From positions 1-52,551 of the forward strand of contig NZ_BMDZ01000040.1 in assembly GCF_014636235.1 (NCBI RefSeq): a stretch of DNA of 52,551 nucleotides, read 5' to 3'. This document shows, piece by piece, positions 16,966 to 26,864 of this stretch. Made by a program: the position numbers and the translations under genes. The first letter of the stretch is position 1. Each line of letters begins with the position of its first letter. The stretch comes from Tistrella bauzanensis. GTDB lineage: Bacteria > Pseudomonadota > Alphaproteobacteria > Tistrellales > Tistrellaceae. Under the pieces are notes generated by a model. It was not told the DNA's origin, searched no databases, and saw nothing but the letters and a program-made list of their open reading frames with translations.

Positions 16966-17883
16966 ATGCAGACGATCATCGGCGGCGCCAGCGCCGGCGC
17001 TCCGGCGGACGTGATCAAGGATACCGACACCGCGCACTTCATGGCCGACGTCATCGAAGCCTCGCGTGATCAGCCGGTCATCGTGGATTTCTGGGCCCCC
17101 TGGTGCGGCCCATGCAAGCAGCTGACCCCGATCATCGAAAAGGTGGTGCTCGCGGCCAAGGGCAAGGTCCGGCTCGTCAAGATGAACATCGACGAGAACC
17201 CGGAACTGGCCCAGCAGATGCGCATCCAGTCGATCCCGGCGGTCTATGCCTTCGTCGGCGGCCGGCCGGTCGACGGATTCATGGGTGCGCTGCCTGAAAG
17301 CCAGATCCGCCAGTTCGTCGACAACCTGCTGCGCGCCGGCGGCGACGACGAAACCCGGATGATCGACGAGGCGCTGGTCCAGGCGGCCGAGCAGTTGAAG
17401 ACCGGCGATGTGCGCATGGCCGGCGGACTTTACACTCAGGTGCTGCAGGCCGATCCCAGCCGCACCGAGGCGCTGGGCGGGCTCGCCCAGGTCTATGTCC
17501 GGATGGGCGATCTGGAAAAGGCCCGCGAGGTTCTGGCCCATGCGCCCGACGAGGTGCAGAACGACCCGCATCTGGTTCAGGCCCGCACCGCCATCGATCT
17601 GGCCGAGAAGGCCGCCGGCGCCGGCGAGACCGCCGAGCTTGAGGCGAAGCTCGACGCCGATCCCGACGATCATGCCACCCGCCTGGAACTGGCCATGGCG
17701 CTGTATGCCGATGGCGACGCGAAGGCGGCGATCGATCAGCTGCTCATCATCGTGCGCCGCGACCGCGACTGGAACGAAGGCGCCGCCCGCACTCAGCTGT
17801 TCGAGATCTTCGAGGCCCTGGGCCCCAAGGATCCTGTCGCCCAGAGCGGCCGGCGCAAGCTGACCTCGATCCTGTTCGCCTGA
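16966..17883 (+). CDS. Thioredoxin-TPR protein, YbbN/CnoX-like co-chaperone
   Basis: The 305-residue protein has an N-terminal thioredoxin domain with the active site WCGPC at residues 46-50 and the cis-proline region SIPAVYAF. About 180 residues of tetratricopeptide-like helices follow (repeated ALGGLAQVYVRMGDLEKAREVL and LELAMALYADGDAKAAIDQL units). This domain order is that of YbbN (CnoX), a holdase and redox chaperone that hands substrates to DnaK and GroEL. Unlike E. coli YbbN (SxxC), the CxxC here is complete, as in many alphaproteobacteria. The ATG at 16966 was chosen over an upstream in-frame extension lacking similarity. A perfect hairpin follows the gene. Confidence 0.9.
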   Translation: MQTIIGGASAGAPADVIKDTDTAHFMADVIEASRDQPVIVDFWAPWCGPCKQLTPIIEKVVLAAKGKVRLVKMNIDENPELAQQMRIQSIPAVYAFVGGRPVDGFMGALPESQIRQFVDNLLRAGGDDETRMIDEALVQAAEQLKTGDVRMAGGLYTQVLQADPSRTEALGGLAQVYVRMGDLEKAREVLAHAPDEVQNDPHLVQARTAIDLAEKAAGAGETAELEAKLDADPDDHATRLELAMALYADGDAKAAIDQLLIIVRRDRDWNEGAARTQLFEIFEALGPKDPVAQSGRRKLTSILFA

Positions 17884-17954
17884 TCCGCCCCAGCCTCCCG
17901 CAGGCTCCGGCGGCGAGGTCCGCGTGGCGTTCGGCGCGCCGCGGACCCGTCCCG

Positions 17955-17978
17955 GGCCGGCCCCTGAAGGGGCCGGCC
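17955..17978 (+). terminator. Hairpin between the thioredoxin and Lon-N-domain genes
   Basis: GGCCGGCCCCT (17955-17965) and AGGGGCCGGCC (17968-17978) form a perfect 11-bp stem with a 2-base loop (effectively four), about 70 bases after the thioredoxin gene stop. There is no T-run. Confidence 0.45.
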
Positions 17979-18027
17979 GCCTGCATCACCCGCCCACGCC
18001 GAGCCGGGACAGAGTGACGTGCCTCCC

Positions 18028-18708
18028 ATGACCCGCGCCCATGCCGATACCCTGCCGCCGGTGCTGCCGATCTTCCCGCTGGGCGGGGTGATCCTGCTGC
18101 CGGGCGGACGGTTGCCGCTCAACATCTTCGAGCCGCGCTATCTGGCAATGATCGATGACGCACTGGGTGGCCACCGGCTGATCGGCATGGTGCAGCCGCA
18201 GCGCGCCGGCATCGGCACCAATCTGGGCACCGCCGCCGCCGCACAGGGCGCGCCCGACATCTATGGTGTCGGCTGCGCCGGGCGGATCAGCAGCTTCCAG
18301 GAAAGCGGCGATGGCCGCTATCTGATCACCCTGACCGGCGTCGCCCGTTTCCGGGTGGTCGAGGAATTGTCGGCCACCACCCCCTATCGTCAGGTCCGGA
18401 CCGATTTCCAGAGCTTCGCCGCCGATCGCCGCGAGCAGCCGGCGGCCAGCATCGACCGTCGACGCCTGACCGCGCGCCTGAAGCTCTATTTCGACCAGCA
18501 GGGACTGTCGGCCGACTGGGACGCGATCGAAGCCGCCTCCGATCAGGCGCTGATCACGTCGCTGGCGATGATCTGCCCGTTCTCGGAAGCCGAGAAGCAG
18601 GCACTTCTGGAGGCCGCCGGCCTGACCGAGCGCGCCGACTTGATCCTCGACATGATCGAGATGGCGTTGCATACCGGCGACGAGGACGAAGACGCGCCCC
18701 GGCATTGA
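18028..18708 (+). CDS. Lon protease N-terminal (substrate-binding) domain protein
   Basis: About 226 residues covering only the LON substrate-binding domain, with no AAA+ or peptidase domain. The opening LPIFPLGGVILLPGGRLPLNIFEPRYLAMIDDAL is diagnostic, as is GRYLITLTGVARFRVVEEL in the middle. Stand-alone proteins of this kind are common in alphaproteobacteria and their role is not well defined. The next genes, Trm112 and a DUF971 protein, follow closely on the same strand in an arrangement I recognise from other alphaproteobacteria. A GTG at 18019 could start it nine bases earlier. Confidence 0.9.
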   Translation: MTRAHADTLPPVLPIFPLGGVILLPGGRLPLNIFEPRYLAMIDDALGGHRLIGMVQPQRAGIGTNLGTAAAAQGAPDIYGVGCAGRISSFQESGDGRYLITLTGVARFRVVEELSATTPYRQVRTDFQSFAADRREQPAASIDRRRLTARLKLYFDQQGLSADWDAIEAASDQALITSLAMICPFSEAEKQALLEAAGLTERADLILDMIEMALHTGDEDEDAPRH

Positions 18709-18735
18709 GATCCCCCCGTATCGAGGAGCCTTTCC

Positions 18736-18948
18736 ATGAGCGAGAACACCACGCCGCAGCCGGCCGCGATCGACCCGCGCCTGCTGGAAATTCTGGTCTG
18801 CCCGATGACGCGGGAGCCGCTGCGCTATGATGCCGCGCATCAGGAGCTGATCAGCGATGCCGCCAAGCTCGCCTACCCGATCCGCGACGGCATTCCGATC
18901 ATGCTGATCGACGAAGCCCGCACCCTCGACGATGTCCCCGGAGCCTGA
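18736..18948 (+). CDS. Trm112 family protein
   Basis: A 70-residue protein of the Trm112/YcaR family: [50 protein letters not shown]. The family has a zinc-ribbon-like fold and in several organisms activates methyltransferases. Here the CPMT pair is the only cysteine-containing element, so the zinc site is incomplete, as in many bacterial members. GAGG precedes the start. The gene ends inside the beginning of the next open frame, which implies cotranscription. Confidence 0.9.
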   Translation: MSENTTPQPAAIDPRLLEILVCPMTREPLRYDAAHQELISDAAKLAYPIRDGIPIMLIDEARTLDDVPGA

Positions 18949-18952
18949 TGCC

Positions 18953-19396
18953 ATGACCGGGTCCCACACCCACGACCACGGCCACCATCACCACCCGCAT
19001 CCGGCAACGTCCGCAGGATCGGCAACGCCCGCAGGACCGGGGGCCACGCCCTGGCCGGTCGAGATCCGGCTGAAGCGGTCGGAACGGGTGCTGGAGGTGA
19101 CCTATGAGGGCGGCGACACCATCCGCCTGGGCGCCGAATATCTGCGCGTGGAAAGCCCCTCGGCCGAGGTTCAGGGCCATGGGCCGGGCCAGAAGCGCAT
19201 TCCCGGCGGCAAGCGCCGGGTCGGCATCACCGACGTTCAGCCGGTGGGCAATTACGCGGTGCGGCTGGTGTTCGATGACGGCCATTCCACCGGCATCTAT
19301 GGCTGGGGCTTTCTGGCCCAGCTGGCGCGCGAGCATGACCAGCGCTGGCAGGCCTATCTGGACGGCCTCACCGCCGCCGGGCTCAGCCGCGACTGA
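18953..19396 (+). CDS. DUF971 (gamma-butyrobetaine hydroxylase-like N-terminal domain) protein
   Basis: The 147-residue protein has a His-rich N-terminus (HTHDHGHHHHPHP, residues 4-16) that could bind metal. The DUF971 core follows: WPVEIRLKRSERVLEVTYEGGDTIRLGAEYLRVESPSAEV, VGITDVQPVGNYAVRLVFDDGHSTGIYGWGFL, ending with AREHDQRWQAYLDGL. The same fold is the N-terminal domain of gamma-butyrobetaine dioxygenase; the stand-alone form is sometimes linked to Fe-S protein maturation. It starts five bases after the Trm112 stop codon, so the two are likely cotranscribed. Confidence 0.88.
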   Translation: MTGSHTHDHGHHHHPHPATSAGSATPAGPGATPWPVEIRLKRSERVLEVTYEGGDTIRLGAEYLRVESPSAEVQGHGPGQKRIPGGKRRVGITDVQPVGNYAVRLVFDDGHSTGIYGWGFLAQLAREHDQRWQAYLDGLTAAGLSRD

Positions 19397-19426
19397 ACCG
19401 CTGAACCGCTGCCCGGCCGCTGCGGT

Positions 19427-19772
19427 TCAGCGCGCGCGGTTGCGGCGCCGGGGAATGCGGGTGCCGGTGCCCGTGCCTGTGCCAGGGCCGCGAAAGGTGC
19501 GGCCGCGCCGGACGGGCACCGCGATATCGGCGGGGCCCGCCGGGCGTGATGGTGCCGGTCGTGACGGCGCCGGCCGTGCCGTTGTCGCGGGTCGTGCCGT
19601 CGCCGCCGGGCGCGATGTTGTCGCCGGGCGTGCTGCCGGAGCCGACTGCGAAGGGCTCCGCTGCGGCAGCGCCCGGGTCGTGGCGTGTGGGGTCATTGCG
19701 GGGGGCATCCTTCGTGCGGCGACCGCTGGTCGTGGGCCGCCGGGTGAGCCGTTCCAGTCGACGGCGCTTCAT
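19427..19772 (-). pseudogene. Low-complexity basic protein, possibly frameshifted
   Basis: On the minus strand the frame from the ATG at 19772 (MKRRRLERLTRRP) reads through an Asp/Gly/Thr-rich repeat (GDNIAPGGDGTTRDNGTAG) with almost only G or C at third positions, which suggests coding. Around 19520-19535 that quality moves to the next frame (GPADIAVPVRRGRTFRGPGTGTGTGTR), which stops at 19427. Joined, this gives about 115 residues, basic at both ends and disordered in character. It overlaps the end of the MFS gene by about 80 bases. I recognise no family. It could equally be a non-coding GC repeat. Confidence 0.25.
19544..19627. repeat. Degenerate 15/18-bp tandem repeats
   Basis: Two 15-base units (19544-19558, CGTGATGGTGCCGGT; 19559-19573, CGTGACGGCGCCGGC) run into three 18-base units (19574-19591, 19592-19609, 19610-19627) that share a CGTGCCGTTGTCGCGGGT-like pattern. 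Units are imperfect, as in a coding low-complexity tract. Confidence 0.5.
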
Positions 19773-21214
19773 CACTAGCAGGAACCACCGGCCGCCGCCA
19801 TCCCGGATACCGGGGACGGTCATGGCTGCCCGAGATCGCAATCAGAAGCGCGCCCCCGCTCAAGCCCGCCGCCGCCAGGAATGTGGCGGTGAAGGCATCG
19901 GCAATCCCGGCCGGCGTGCTGCCGGAGATCCCTTGTGGACCCAGGATGGCGATGAACAGGCCGGACATGACGGATGCCCCGGTCATGAAGCCCAGATTGC
20001 GCGACAACCCCAGCAACCCCGACAGCATGCCGCGCCGCGCGTCCGCAGCACCCAGCATGACGGCGGTGTTGTTGGCCGCCAGAAACAGCTGGAAGCCGGG
20101 CGTCAACAGCACCAGGGCCAGACCATATCCCACAACTCCCAGCAGCCGGGGAAGGCAGGCCAGGCAGATGAGGCCGATGGTGGTCTGGATCAGGCCCAGC
20201 ATCAACGTGGCGGGCACGCCGATGCGGTCGGTCAGGCGCCCCGCCGGCACCCCTGAGACGGCGGCGGTCAGTGGCCCGATCGCCATAACGAGGCCGGTGG
20301 CGACCTCGCCCAGACCCAGGCCGAACGACAGATAGAATGGCCCGACCACCAGTGTCGCCATCATGACCGTGGCGATCAGCAGGTTCATCGTCAGCGATAT
20401 GGCGGTTCTGCGGTCGCGCAGTTGAGCCAGGGGCACCAGGGGCGACACGGCGCGCGCCTCGATGCGCATGAAAACCGCCAGCGCCACACAGGCCAGTGCC
20501 AGCAGCGATCCCCGCGGCAGGGCAAGACCGGTCGTGCCCCCCATGGTTGCCAGCGCATACAGCATCAGCGTGACGGCAAGCACCGCCGCGCCGGGCCAGT
20601 CCAGCCGCCGGGGTGAGGCTGCGCTGCCGGTGGCGGCCGCCGGGACCGCCCGAAGGGTAAGCGCCAGCACACAGGCCCCCGATATCGCCAGCATCACAAA
20701 GGCCATCCGCCAGCCGGAGCCGGCGATGAGCATGCCCCCCAGCGATGGCCCCAGCGCGGTGCCGATGGCCGACATCGTTCCGAACAGGCCCATCGCCGAT
20801 CCGATCCGATCCTTCGCAACCACCTCCCGCGCGATCGACAGCGGCATGGCCATGAGGACGGCACCGCCGATGCCCTGAAGCCCGCGGCCGGCAATCAGCA
20901 CGCTCAGGGTCGGGGCCACGGCACACAGGATCGAGGCGCCGCAGAACACGACAAGGCCGATCACCAGACTGCGTCGGTGGCCGATCATGTCGCCAAGCTT
21001 TCCCGCCAGCACGATGGTTCACGATGGTTATCGTGATGGAGAGAAGATAGGCGAGCACCACCCACTGCACGGCGGCGGCCGATGTGGCGAATGCCCGCAC
21101 CAGGGTCGGCAATGCCACCGCGGCGATACTGCTGCCAAGGGCCGCCAGCAACATGGCGCCGGCGAGCGCGATCATCACCGGTCTGCGCGCCGGGGGTTTG
21201 AGGGGAGCGGTCAT
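19693..21214 (-). pseudogene. MFS drug-efflux transporter disrupted by a 10-bp duplication
   Basis: A 14-helix/DHA2-like or DHA1-type major facilitator. The N-terminal part from the ATG at 21214 (AGGAG eight bases upstream) reads MTAPLKPPARRPVMIALAGAM and on to YLLSITITIV. The frame then breaks, and the family sequence resumes in another frame with LAGKLGDMIGHRRSLVIG (the loop 2-3 motif) up to the C-terminal helices. The cause is visible: CACGATGGTT occurs twice in tandem at 21010-21029. Deleting one copy restores one continuous protein. The last 45 residues after ISGS have no membrane character and may be read-through. Likely substrates are drugs or other small molecules, as for related exporters. 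Confidence 0.85.
21010..21029. repeat. 10-bp tandem duplication inside the MFS gene
   Basis: CACGATGGTT at 21010-21019 is repeated exactly at 21020-21029. Ten is not a multiple of three, so the second copy shifts the frame of the transporter gene. Confidence 0.9.
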
Positions 21215-21341
21215 GCGGCATCTCCTGGTCGGACCATCGATGCCAGTCACTGTGCAACTTCAAGTCAACTTGAGGTCAAGGGCATATCTTCGCAGGGGCG
21301 GCCGCGTGTGCCGGGCACGGATGGCCTCAGAGCGACCGGGA

Positions 21342-22046
21342 TCAGACCGAGCGGGTCAGGCCGCCGTCGATCCGCAGGTTCTGACCCGTCATATAGCCGC
21401 CATCCTCCGATGCCAGCCAGCCGATCAGCGACGACACCTCGGCGGCGCGGCCATAGCGGCCCAGCGGGATGCGGTCGCGGCGGTCCTGCTTTTCCGGCAG
21501 GCTGTCGATGAAGCCGGGCAGAATGTTGTTCATGCGGATGTTGTCGGGGGCATAGCGGTCGGCGAACAGCTTGGTGAACGCGGCAAGCCCCGCCCGGAAC
21601 ACGCCGGAGGTTGGAAACAGCGGGTCGGGCTCGAAGGCGGCGAAGGTCGAGATGTTGATGATCGATCCACCGCCCTGAGCCTGCATCAGCGGCGTCACCA
21701 GCCGGGTCGGGCGCACCACGTTCAGCAGATACACCTCCATGCCCAGATGCCAGTCCTCGTCCGCGATCTCAAGCACCGCGCCCTTCGGGCCGTGACCGGC
21801 GGAATTGACCAGCACGTCCACCCGGCCCCAGCGGTCGACCGCACCCGCCACCAGCCGTTCCAGATCCGCGACCGCGCGGTTGGATCCGGTCACGCCGAAG
21901 CCGCCAAGCGTGGCGGCCAGCGCCTCCCCCTTGCCCGACGACGACAGAATGCCGATGCGGAACCCGTCCGCCGCCAGCCTGCGGGCGGCATCGGCCCCCA
22001 TGCCGCTGCCGCCGGCGGTGATCAGGGCCACCTTCTCCACAGTCAT
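21342..22046 (-). CDS. Short-chain dehydrogenase-like protein with an altered active site
   Basis: The 234-residue SDR has the cofactor motif AGGSGMG (residues 11-17) and NSAG (81-84). It ends with a typical LIGWLASEDGGYMTGQNLRIDGGL segment. The catalytic serine is likely S133 (NIST). The YxxxK pair that should follow reads S147-GVF-R151, so both the tyrosine and the lysine are replaced. Normal oxidoreductase chemistry is therefore doubtful. It could bind a nucleotide without reduction, or use a different mechanism. It lies between the MFS gene and the UbiH-like gene on the same strand, 127 bases after the MFS start and 49 bases downstream of the ubiH-like stop. Confidence 0.85.
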   Translation of the reverse strand: MTVEKVALITAGGSGMGADAARRLAADGFRIGILSSSGKGEALAATLGGFGVTGSNRAVADLERLVAGAVDRWGRVDVLVNSAGHGPKGAVLEIADEDWHLGMEVYLLNVVRPTRLVTPLMQAQGGGSIINISTFAAFEPDPLFPTSGVFRAGLAAFTKLFADRYAPDNIRMNNILPGFIDSLPEKQDRRDRIPLGRYGRAAEVSSLIGWLASEDGGYMTGQNLRIDGGLTRSV

Positions 22047-22095
22047 GATCGCATCCTCATCTACGCATCATTGCGAATGGCCGGCATGCCGCCGC

Positions 22096-23328
22096 TCAGG
22101 GCATCCGCCCCTGCACCAGCGCCGGCAGCCGGCCCAGCTCTCCCATTGCGTGGCGCATCGCCAGCCGCTTCACCGGCCCCAGCCGGTTCACCGCCGCCAG
22201 CCCCAGATCACGCGCCAGCCGCAGCGGCGGCAGATCGTTGGAAAACAGCCGGTTCAGGCCGTCGGTCGCCACCACCAGCGCCATGGTGTCGGTGCGCCGC
22301 CAGCGTTCGTACCGTGCCAGAACCTCGGGGCTGCCGATATCGCCGCCCAGGCGGCGGGCATCGACCAGAACCTCGACCAGGGCCGCCACATCGCGGATGC
22401 CCAGATTGAAGCCCTGGCCGGCGATCGGGTGAATGGCATGGGCGGCATCGCCGATGAGCGCCAGCCGGTGATCGATGAACCGCCGTGCCAGCGTCAGCGC
22501 CAGGGGATAGGAGAACCGCGGCCCCACCAGCCGCAAACCGCCCAGGAAGCCGCCGAAGCGGGCAGCCAGCTCCTCGACGAACCGGTCATCGTCCAGCGCC
22601 ATGATCTGTTCGGCCTCGGCCGTGCGTTCCGTCCACACGATCGACGACCGGTCGCCCGCCAGCGGCAGGATGGCGAATGGTCCGGGGGTGAGGAAGCGTT
22701 CATGGGCGATGCCCTGATGCGGCAGGTCATGCGCCACGGTGCACACCAGCCCCGCCTGATCATAGGCCCATTCAGTGACCGGAATGCCGGCATCGTCGCG
22801 CAGCCGCGACCGGCGGCCGTCGGCCGCGATCACCAGCGGCGCGCGCAGACGGCGCCCGTCCGCCAGCGTCACCGTCGCCCGCGCGCCCTGACGGTCGACG
22901 GAGGCCACCCGCGCCGGCGCGATCACCGTCAGCCGCGACCCCAGTTCCGCCGCCCGCACCGCAAGTGCCTGGCGCATATGCCGGTTCTCGACCATCCAGC
23001 CCAGCGGGTCGGCGCCGATCTGGCGATGGTCGAAATGCAGATGCAGCAGGCTGGGACCGTCTGTCACCCGGATCTGTTCGATGGCGCCGGCCTCTGGGCA
23101 ATGGGACCACACCCCGATCGCCGTCAGAACCTGCATCGACCCATGGGCAATGGCGCTCGACCGGCCGTCGAAGCCGGCATCGCGCTGCACCACCGGGTCG
23201 TCGCGGTCGATCACGCAGACATCCAGCCCAGCCGCCGCCGCCGCCACGGCCAGGGTCATACCGGCCAGACCACCCCCGACGATGATCAACTCCGCCGCCG
23301 TTTCCATGGCCGCTCCGGTCCCGCTCAT
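22096..23328 (-). CDS. UbiH/UbiF-family FAD-dependent hydroxylase (ubiquinone biosynthesis)
   Basis: The protein has about 410 residues from the ATG at 23328. It has the N-terminal GGGLAGM dinucleotide motif (residues 18-24), the VIAADGRRSRLRDDAGI segment near 170, and GDAAHAIHPIAGQGFNLGIRDVAALVE near 285, which is the UbiH/UbiF/COQ6 signature. Enzymes of this group hydroxylate the ring of ubiquinone precursors on the membrane face. Position on the ring cannot be told from sequence. The frame is open further upstream (to 23508) but that part lacks similarity. Confidence 0.88.
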   Translation of the reverse strand: MSGTGAAMETAAELIIVGGGLAGMTLAVAAAAAGLDVCVIDRDDPVVQRDAGFDGRSSAIAHGSMQVLTAIGVWSHCPEAGAIEQIRVTDGPSLLHLHFDHRQIGADPLGWMVENRHMRQALAVRAAELGSRLTVIAPARVASVDRQGARATVTLADGRRLRAPLVIAADGRRSRLRDDAGIPVTEWAYDQAGLVCTVAHDLPHQGIAHERFLTPGPFAILPLAGDRSSIVWTERTAEAEQIMALDDDRFVEELAARFGGFLGGLRLVGPRFSYPLALTLARRFIDHRLALIGDAAHAIHPIAGQGFNLGIRDVAALVEVLVDARRLGGDIGSPEVLARYERWRRTDTMALVVATDGLNRLFSNDLPPLRLARDLGLAAVNRLGPVKRLAMRHAMGELGRLPALVQGRMP

Positions 23329-23719
23329 GCTGTGCGTCTCCCTGTCCTGGCATCCGGCGTCGCATCCGGCCTTCGCATCCGCGGCAGCGCCCGATGCCGG
23401 CGCCTGCCGGGGTGAAGATCGAACCTCACCGCCAAAAAGTCCAGCCGTGGCGGCGGTTGGCCACCGGCCGGATCGATGCCATGACCATGATTTGTCCAGA
23501 AGCGGCATTTCTGCACAAATTTTAGCCAGGGACTTCGCTGCAACGCAGGGTTATCTGCCTGGGATATGGTCATACCGGGCCTACCCTCGGGCTTGATCGG
23601 CGGAAACCCGCCAATGACACGATTTTGGCACGGGTCTTGAAGATGAGTGCCTCGGACCGCCGGCGCACCCGCGCCGGCCGTGGCAGACATCAAGGCTGCG
23701 GGGAAAGGAACAGGGCGCA
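23329..23719. promoter_or_regulatory. Regulatory region between ubiH-like and glnK genes
   Basis: This 391-base divergent region has no gene. It is locally AT-richer than its surroundings. It contains an inverted repeat at 23491-23519 (TTTGTCCAGAA and TTCTGCACAAA, 10 of 11 complementary, 7-base spacer) and a sigma-54-like promoter at 23626-23640. The distance between them, about 105 bases, is suitable for an enhancer, although the repeat does not match the NtrC consensus. Confidence 0.5.
23626..23640 (+). promoter_or_regulatory. Sigma-54-like promoter for glnK-amtB
   Basis: TGGCAC-GGGTC-TTGA fits the -24/-12 pattern (GG at 23627-23628, ten bases, then GA where GC is usual). It lies 80 bases before the glnK start. 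NtrC/RpoN control of glnK-amtB is well established in proteobacteria, which raises the likelihood despite the imperfect -12 element. Confidence 0.5.
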
Positions 23720-24058
23720 ATGAAGCTGATCTCTGCGATCATCAAGCCCTTCAAGCTGCAAGCCGTTCGCGAAGCCCTGACCGACCTGGGCATCCAGGGC
23801 CTGACCGTGACCGAGGTAAAGGGTTACGGGCGTCAGAAGGGCCAGACCGAGATCTATCGGGGCGCTGAGTACGAAGTGAATTTCGTGCCCAAGCTGAAGA
23901 TCGAGGTCGCGCTGAACGACGATCTTCTCGATGCGGCGATCGAGGCGATTCAGACCAATGCCCAGACCGGCAAGATCGGCGACGGCAAGATCTTCGTGTT
24001 CGATCTGGAGCGCGTGGTGCGCATCCGCACGGGCGAAACCGACAAGGATGCTCTCTGA
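23720..24058 (+). CDS. glnK: Nitrogen regulatory PII protein GlnK
   Basis: A 112-residue PII protein, full length. The T-loop (GRQKGQTEIYRGAEY, about residues 37-51) has Tyr51, the uridylylation site. The start MKLISAIIKPFKLQAVREAL and the C-terminal GKIGDGKIFVFDLERVVRIRTGETDKDAL with the ATP-binding region are both typical. It senses 2-oxoglutarate, ATP and ADP, and blocks the AmtB channel under nitrogen sufficiency. Assigned as glnK and not glnB because amtB follows 23 bases later on the same strand. The sigma-54-like promoter upstream fits nitrogen-starvation induction. Confidence 0.97.
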   Translation: MKLISAIIKPFKLQAVREALTDLGIQGLTVTEVKGYGRQKGQTEIYRGAEYEVNFVPKLKIEVALNDDLLDAAIEAIQTNAQTGKIGDGKIFVFDLERVVRIRTGETDKDAL

Positions 24059-24081
24059 GCTAGATAGGAGAACCACCAGAG

Positions 24082-25407
<1,326 letters not shown>

Positions 25408-25447
25408 CATCAACCCCGCGACCGGTCCTGGCGACCGCTGACGGGAT

Positions 25448-25481
25448 GACGCCCCGGCCTTCAATCGAAGGCCGGGGCGTC
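25448..25481 (+). terminator. Rho-independent-type terminator of glnK-amtB
   Basis: GACGCCCCGGCCTTC (25448-25462) and GAAGGCCGGGGCGTC (25467-25481) make a perfect 15-bp stem with an AATC loop, 40 bases after the amtB stop. A short CTGCTCTTG follows. Confidence 0.85.
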
Positions 25482-25582
25482 TGCTCTTGCGGCGTGGCAC
25501 TTATGCGCCGTAAGGTGCCCCTCGCACGGTGAAATCAACCACCGCCTTGACAAGCCCCCGGTCAGCAACGGTCGCCCGCTCC

Positions 25583-26794
25583 ATGCTCAATCCCCGGCTC
25601 GCAAGCCTCACCGACTATCCGTTCCGCCGGCTGGATGCGCTGCTTTCCGGGCTGACCCCGCCTGCCGGCCGTCCGCCGCTGATGATGTCGCTGGGCGAAC
25701 CCCAGGCCGGTGCGCCGGATCTGATCAACCGGATCGTCGCCGCAGACCATGACGGGTTCGGCCGCTATCCGGCCGTGGCCGGCACAGTGGCGCTGCGCCG
25801 GTCGATGGCCGGCTGGGCCAGTCGGCGCTTCGGTCTGCCCGACGGCTTTCTCGACCCCGAAACCGGCATCCTGGCCGCCGCCGGCACGCGGGAGGCGCTG
25901 TTCGCCGCCATTCAGGCCGTGACGCCTGAGCGCAAGGACGGGGCACAGCCGGTAGTGCTGATGCCCAACCCGTTCTATCAGGTCTATGCCGGTGGTGCTG
26001 TGATGGCCGGGGCCGAACCGGTCTTCGTGCCCGCCACCGCGCAAAATGGCTTTCAGCCCGATCTGGCCGCGGTCGATACCGGGCTGTGGCGCCGGGCGAG
26101 TGCCGCCATCATCTGCTCGCCCGCCAATCCGCAGGGCACGGTGATGACGGAAGACCGCATGGCGGCGCTGATCGATCTGGCCCGCGCTCATGACGCGGTG
26201 CTGATCGCCGATGAATGCTATTCCGAAATCTGGACCGACACGCCGCCGGTGGGGTTGCTGGAGGTTGCGGCCCGCCGCGGGCTTGGCCTCGACAATCTGC
26301 TGGTGGTCAATTCGCTGTCCAAGCGATCGGGCGCGCCGGGTCTGCGCGCCGGCTTCATCGCCGGCGACCCGCGGCTGATCGCCGGGCTGCTCAGGATGCG
26401 GACCTATTCCACCGGCTTCCTGGCGCCACCGCTGATGGCCGCCGCCACAGCACTCTGGGACGACGAGGATCATGTCGCGGCCGGGCGCGCGCGCTATCGC
26501 CAGTGCATGGCTGCCGCCGGCCGCATCCTGGGGCCGGCCTTCGGCTGGCAGGTGCCGGCGGGCGGGTTCTTCGCCTGGGCCGATGTCGGCGATGGCGAGG
26601 CCGCCGCCCGCAGATTGTGGGCCGAGGCCGGCATCAAAGTGCTGCCCGGCGGCTATATCGCCCGCGACGGCAACCCTGCCCACGGCTTCCCCGCCGACAA
26701 TCCCGGCGCCCGCTATATCCGCATCGCTCTGGTCCACACACCCGATGTCGTGGAGGATGGGTTGGCCCGTATCGCCCGCACCCTGGCTGGATGA
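25583..26794 (+). CDS. PLP-dependent aminotransferase, DapC-like
   Basis: The 403-residue class I/II aminotransferase starts where similarity begins ([21 protein letters not shown]). It shows [33 protein letters not shown], the [11 protein letters not shown] segment, [22 protein letters not shown], and the cofactor lysine in [18 protein letters not shown] near residue 250. That last motif and the NPFYQVY block are those of DapC, N-succinyl-diaminopimelate aminotransferase of lysine and peptidoglycan synthesis. Assignment to DapC is probable but not certain; other class I enzymes share the fold. A GTG at 25529 is in frame but less likely. ftsK follows 70 bases later. Confidence 0.8.
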   Translation: MLNPRLASLTDYPFRRLDALLSGLTPPAGRPPLMMSLGEPQAGAPDLINRIVAADHDGFGRYPAVAGTVALRRSMAGWASRRFGLPDGFLDPETGILAAAGTREALFAAIQAVTPERKDGAQPVVLMPNPFYQVYAGGAVMAGAEPVFVPATAQNGFQPDLAAVDTGLWRRASAAIICSPANPQGTVMTEDRMAALIDLARAHDAVLIADECYSEIWTDTPPVGLLEVAARRGLGLDNLLVVNSLSKRSGAPGLRAGFIAGDPRLIAGLLRMRTYSTGFLAPPLMAAATALWDDEDHVAAGRARYRQCMAAAGRILGPAFGWQVPAGGFFAWADVGDGEAAARRLWAEAGIKVLPGGYIARDGNPAHGFPADNPGARYIRIALVHTPDVVEDGLARIARTLAG

Positions 26795-26864
26795 TCACCC
26801 GGCCGCCACCTGCCCCGCCCCCGTTCGCACGCATCACGCATCCCCCAGAAACGCCCGGAACCCC

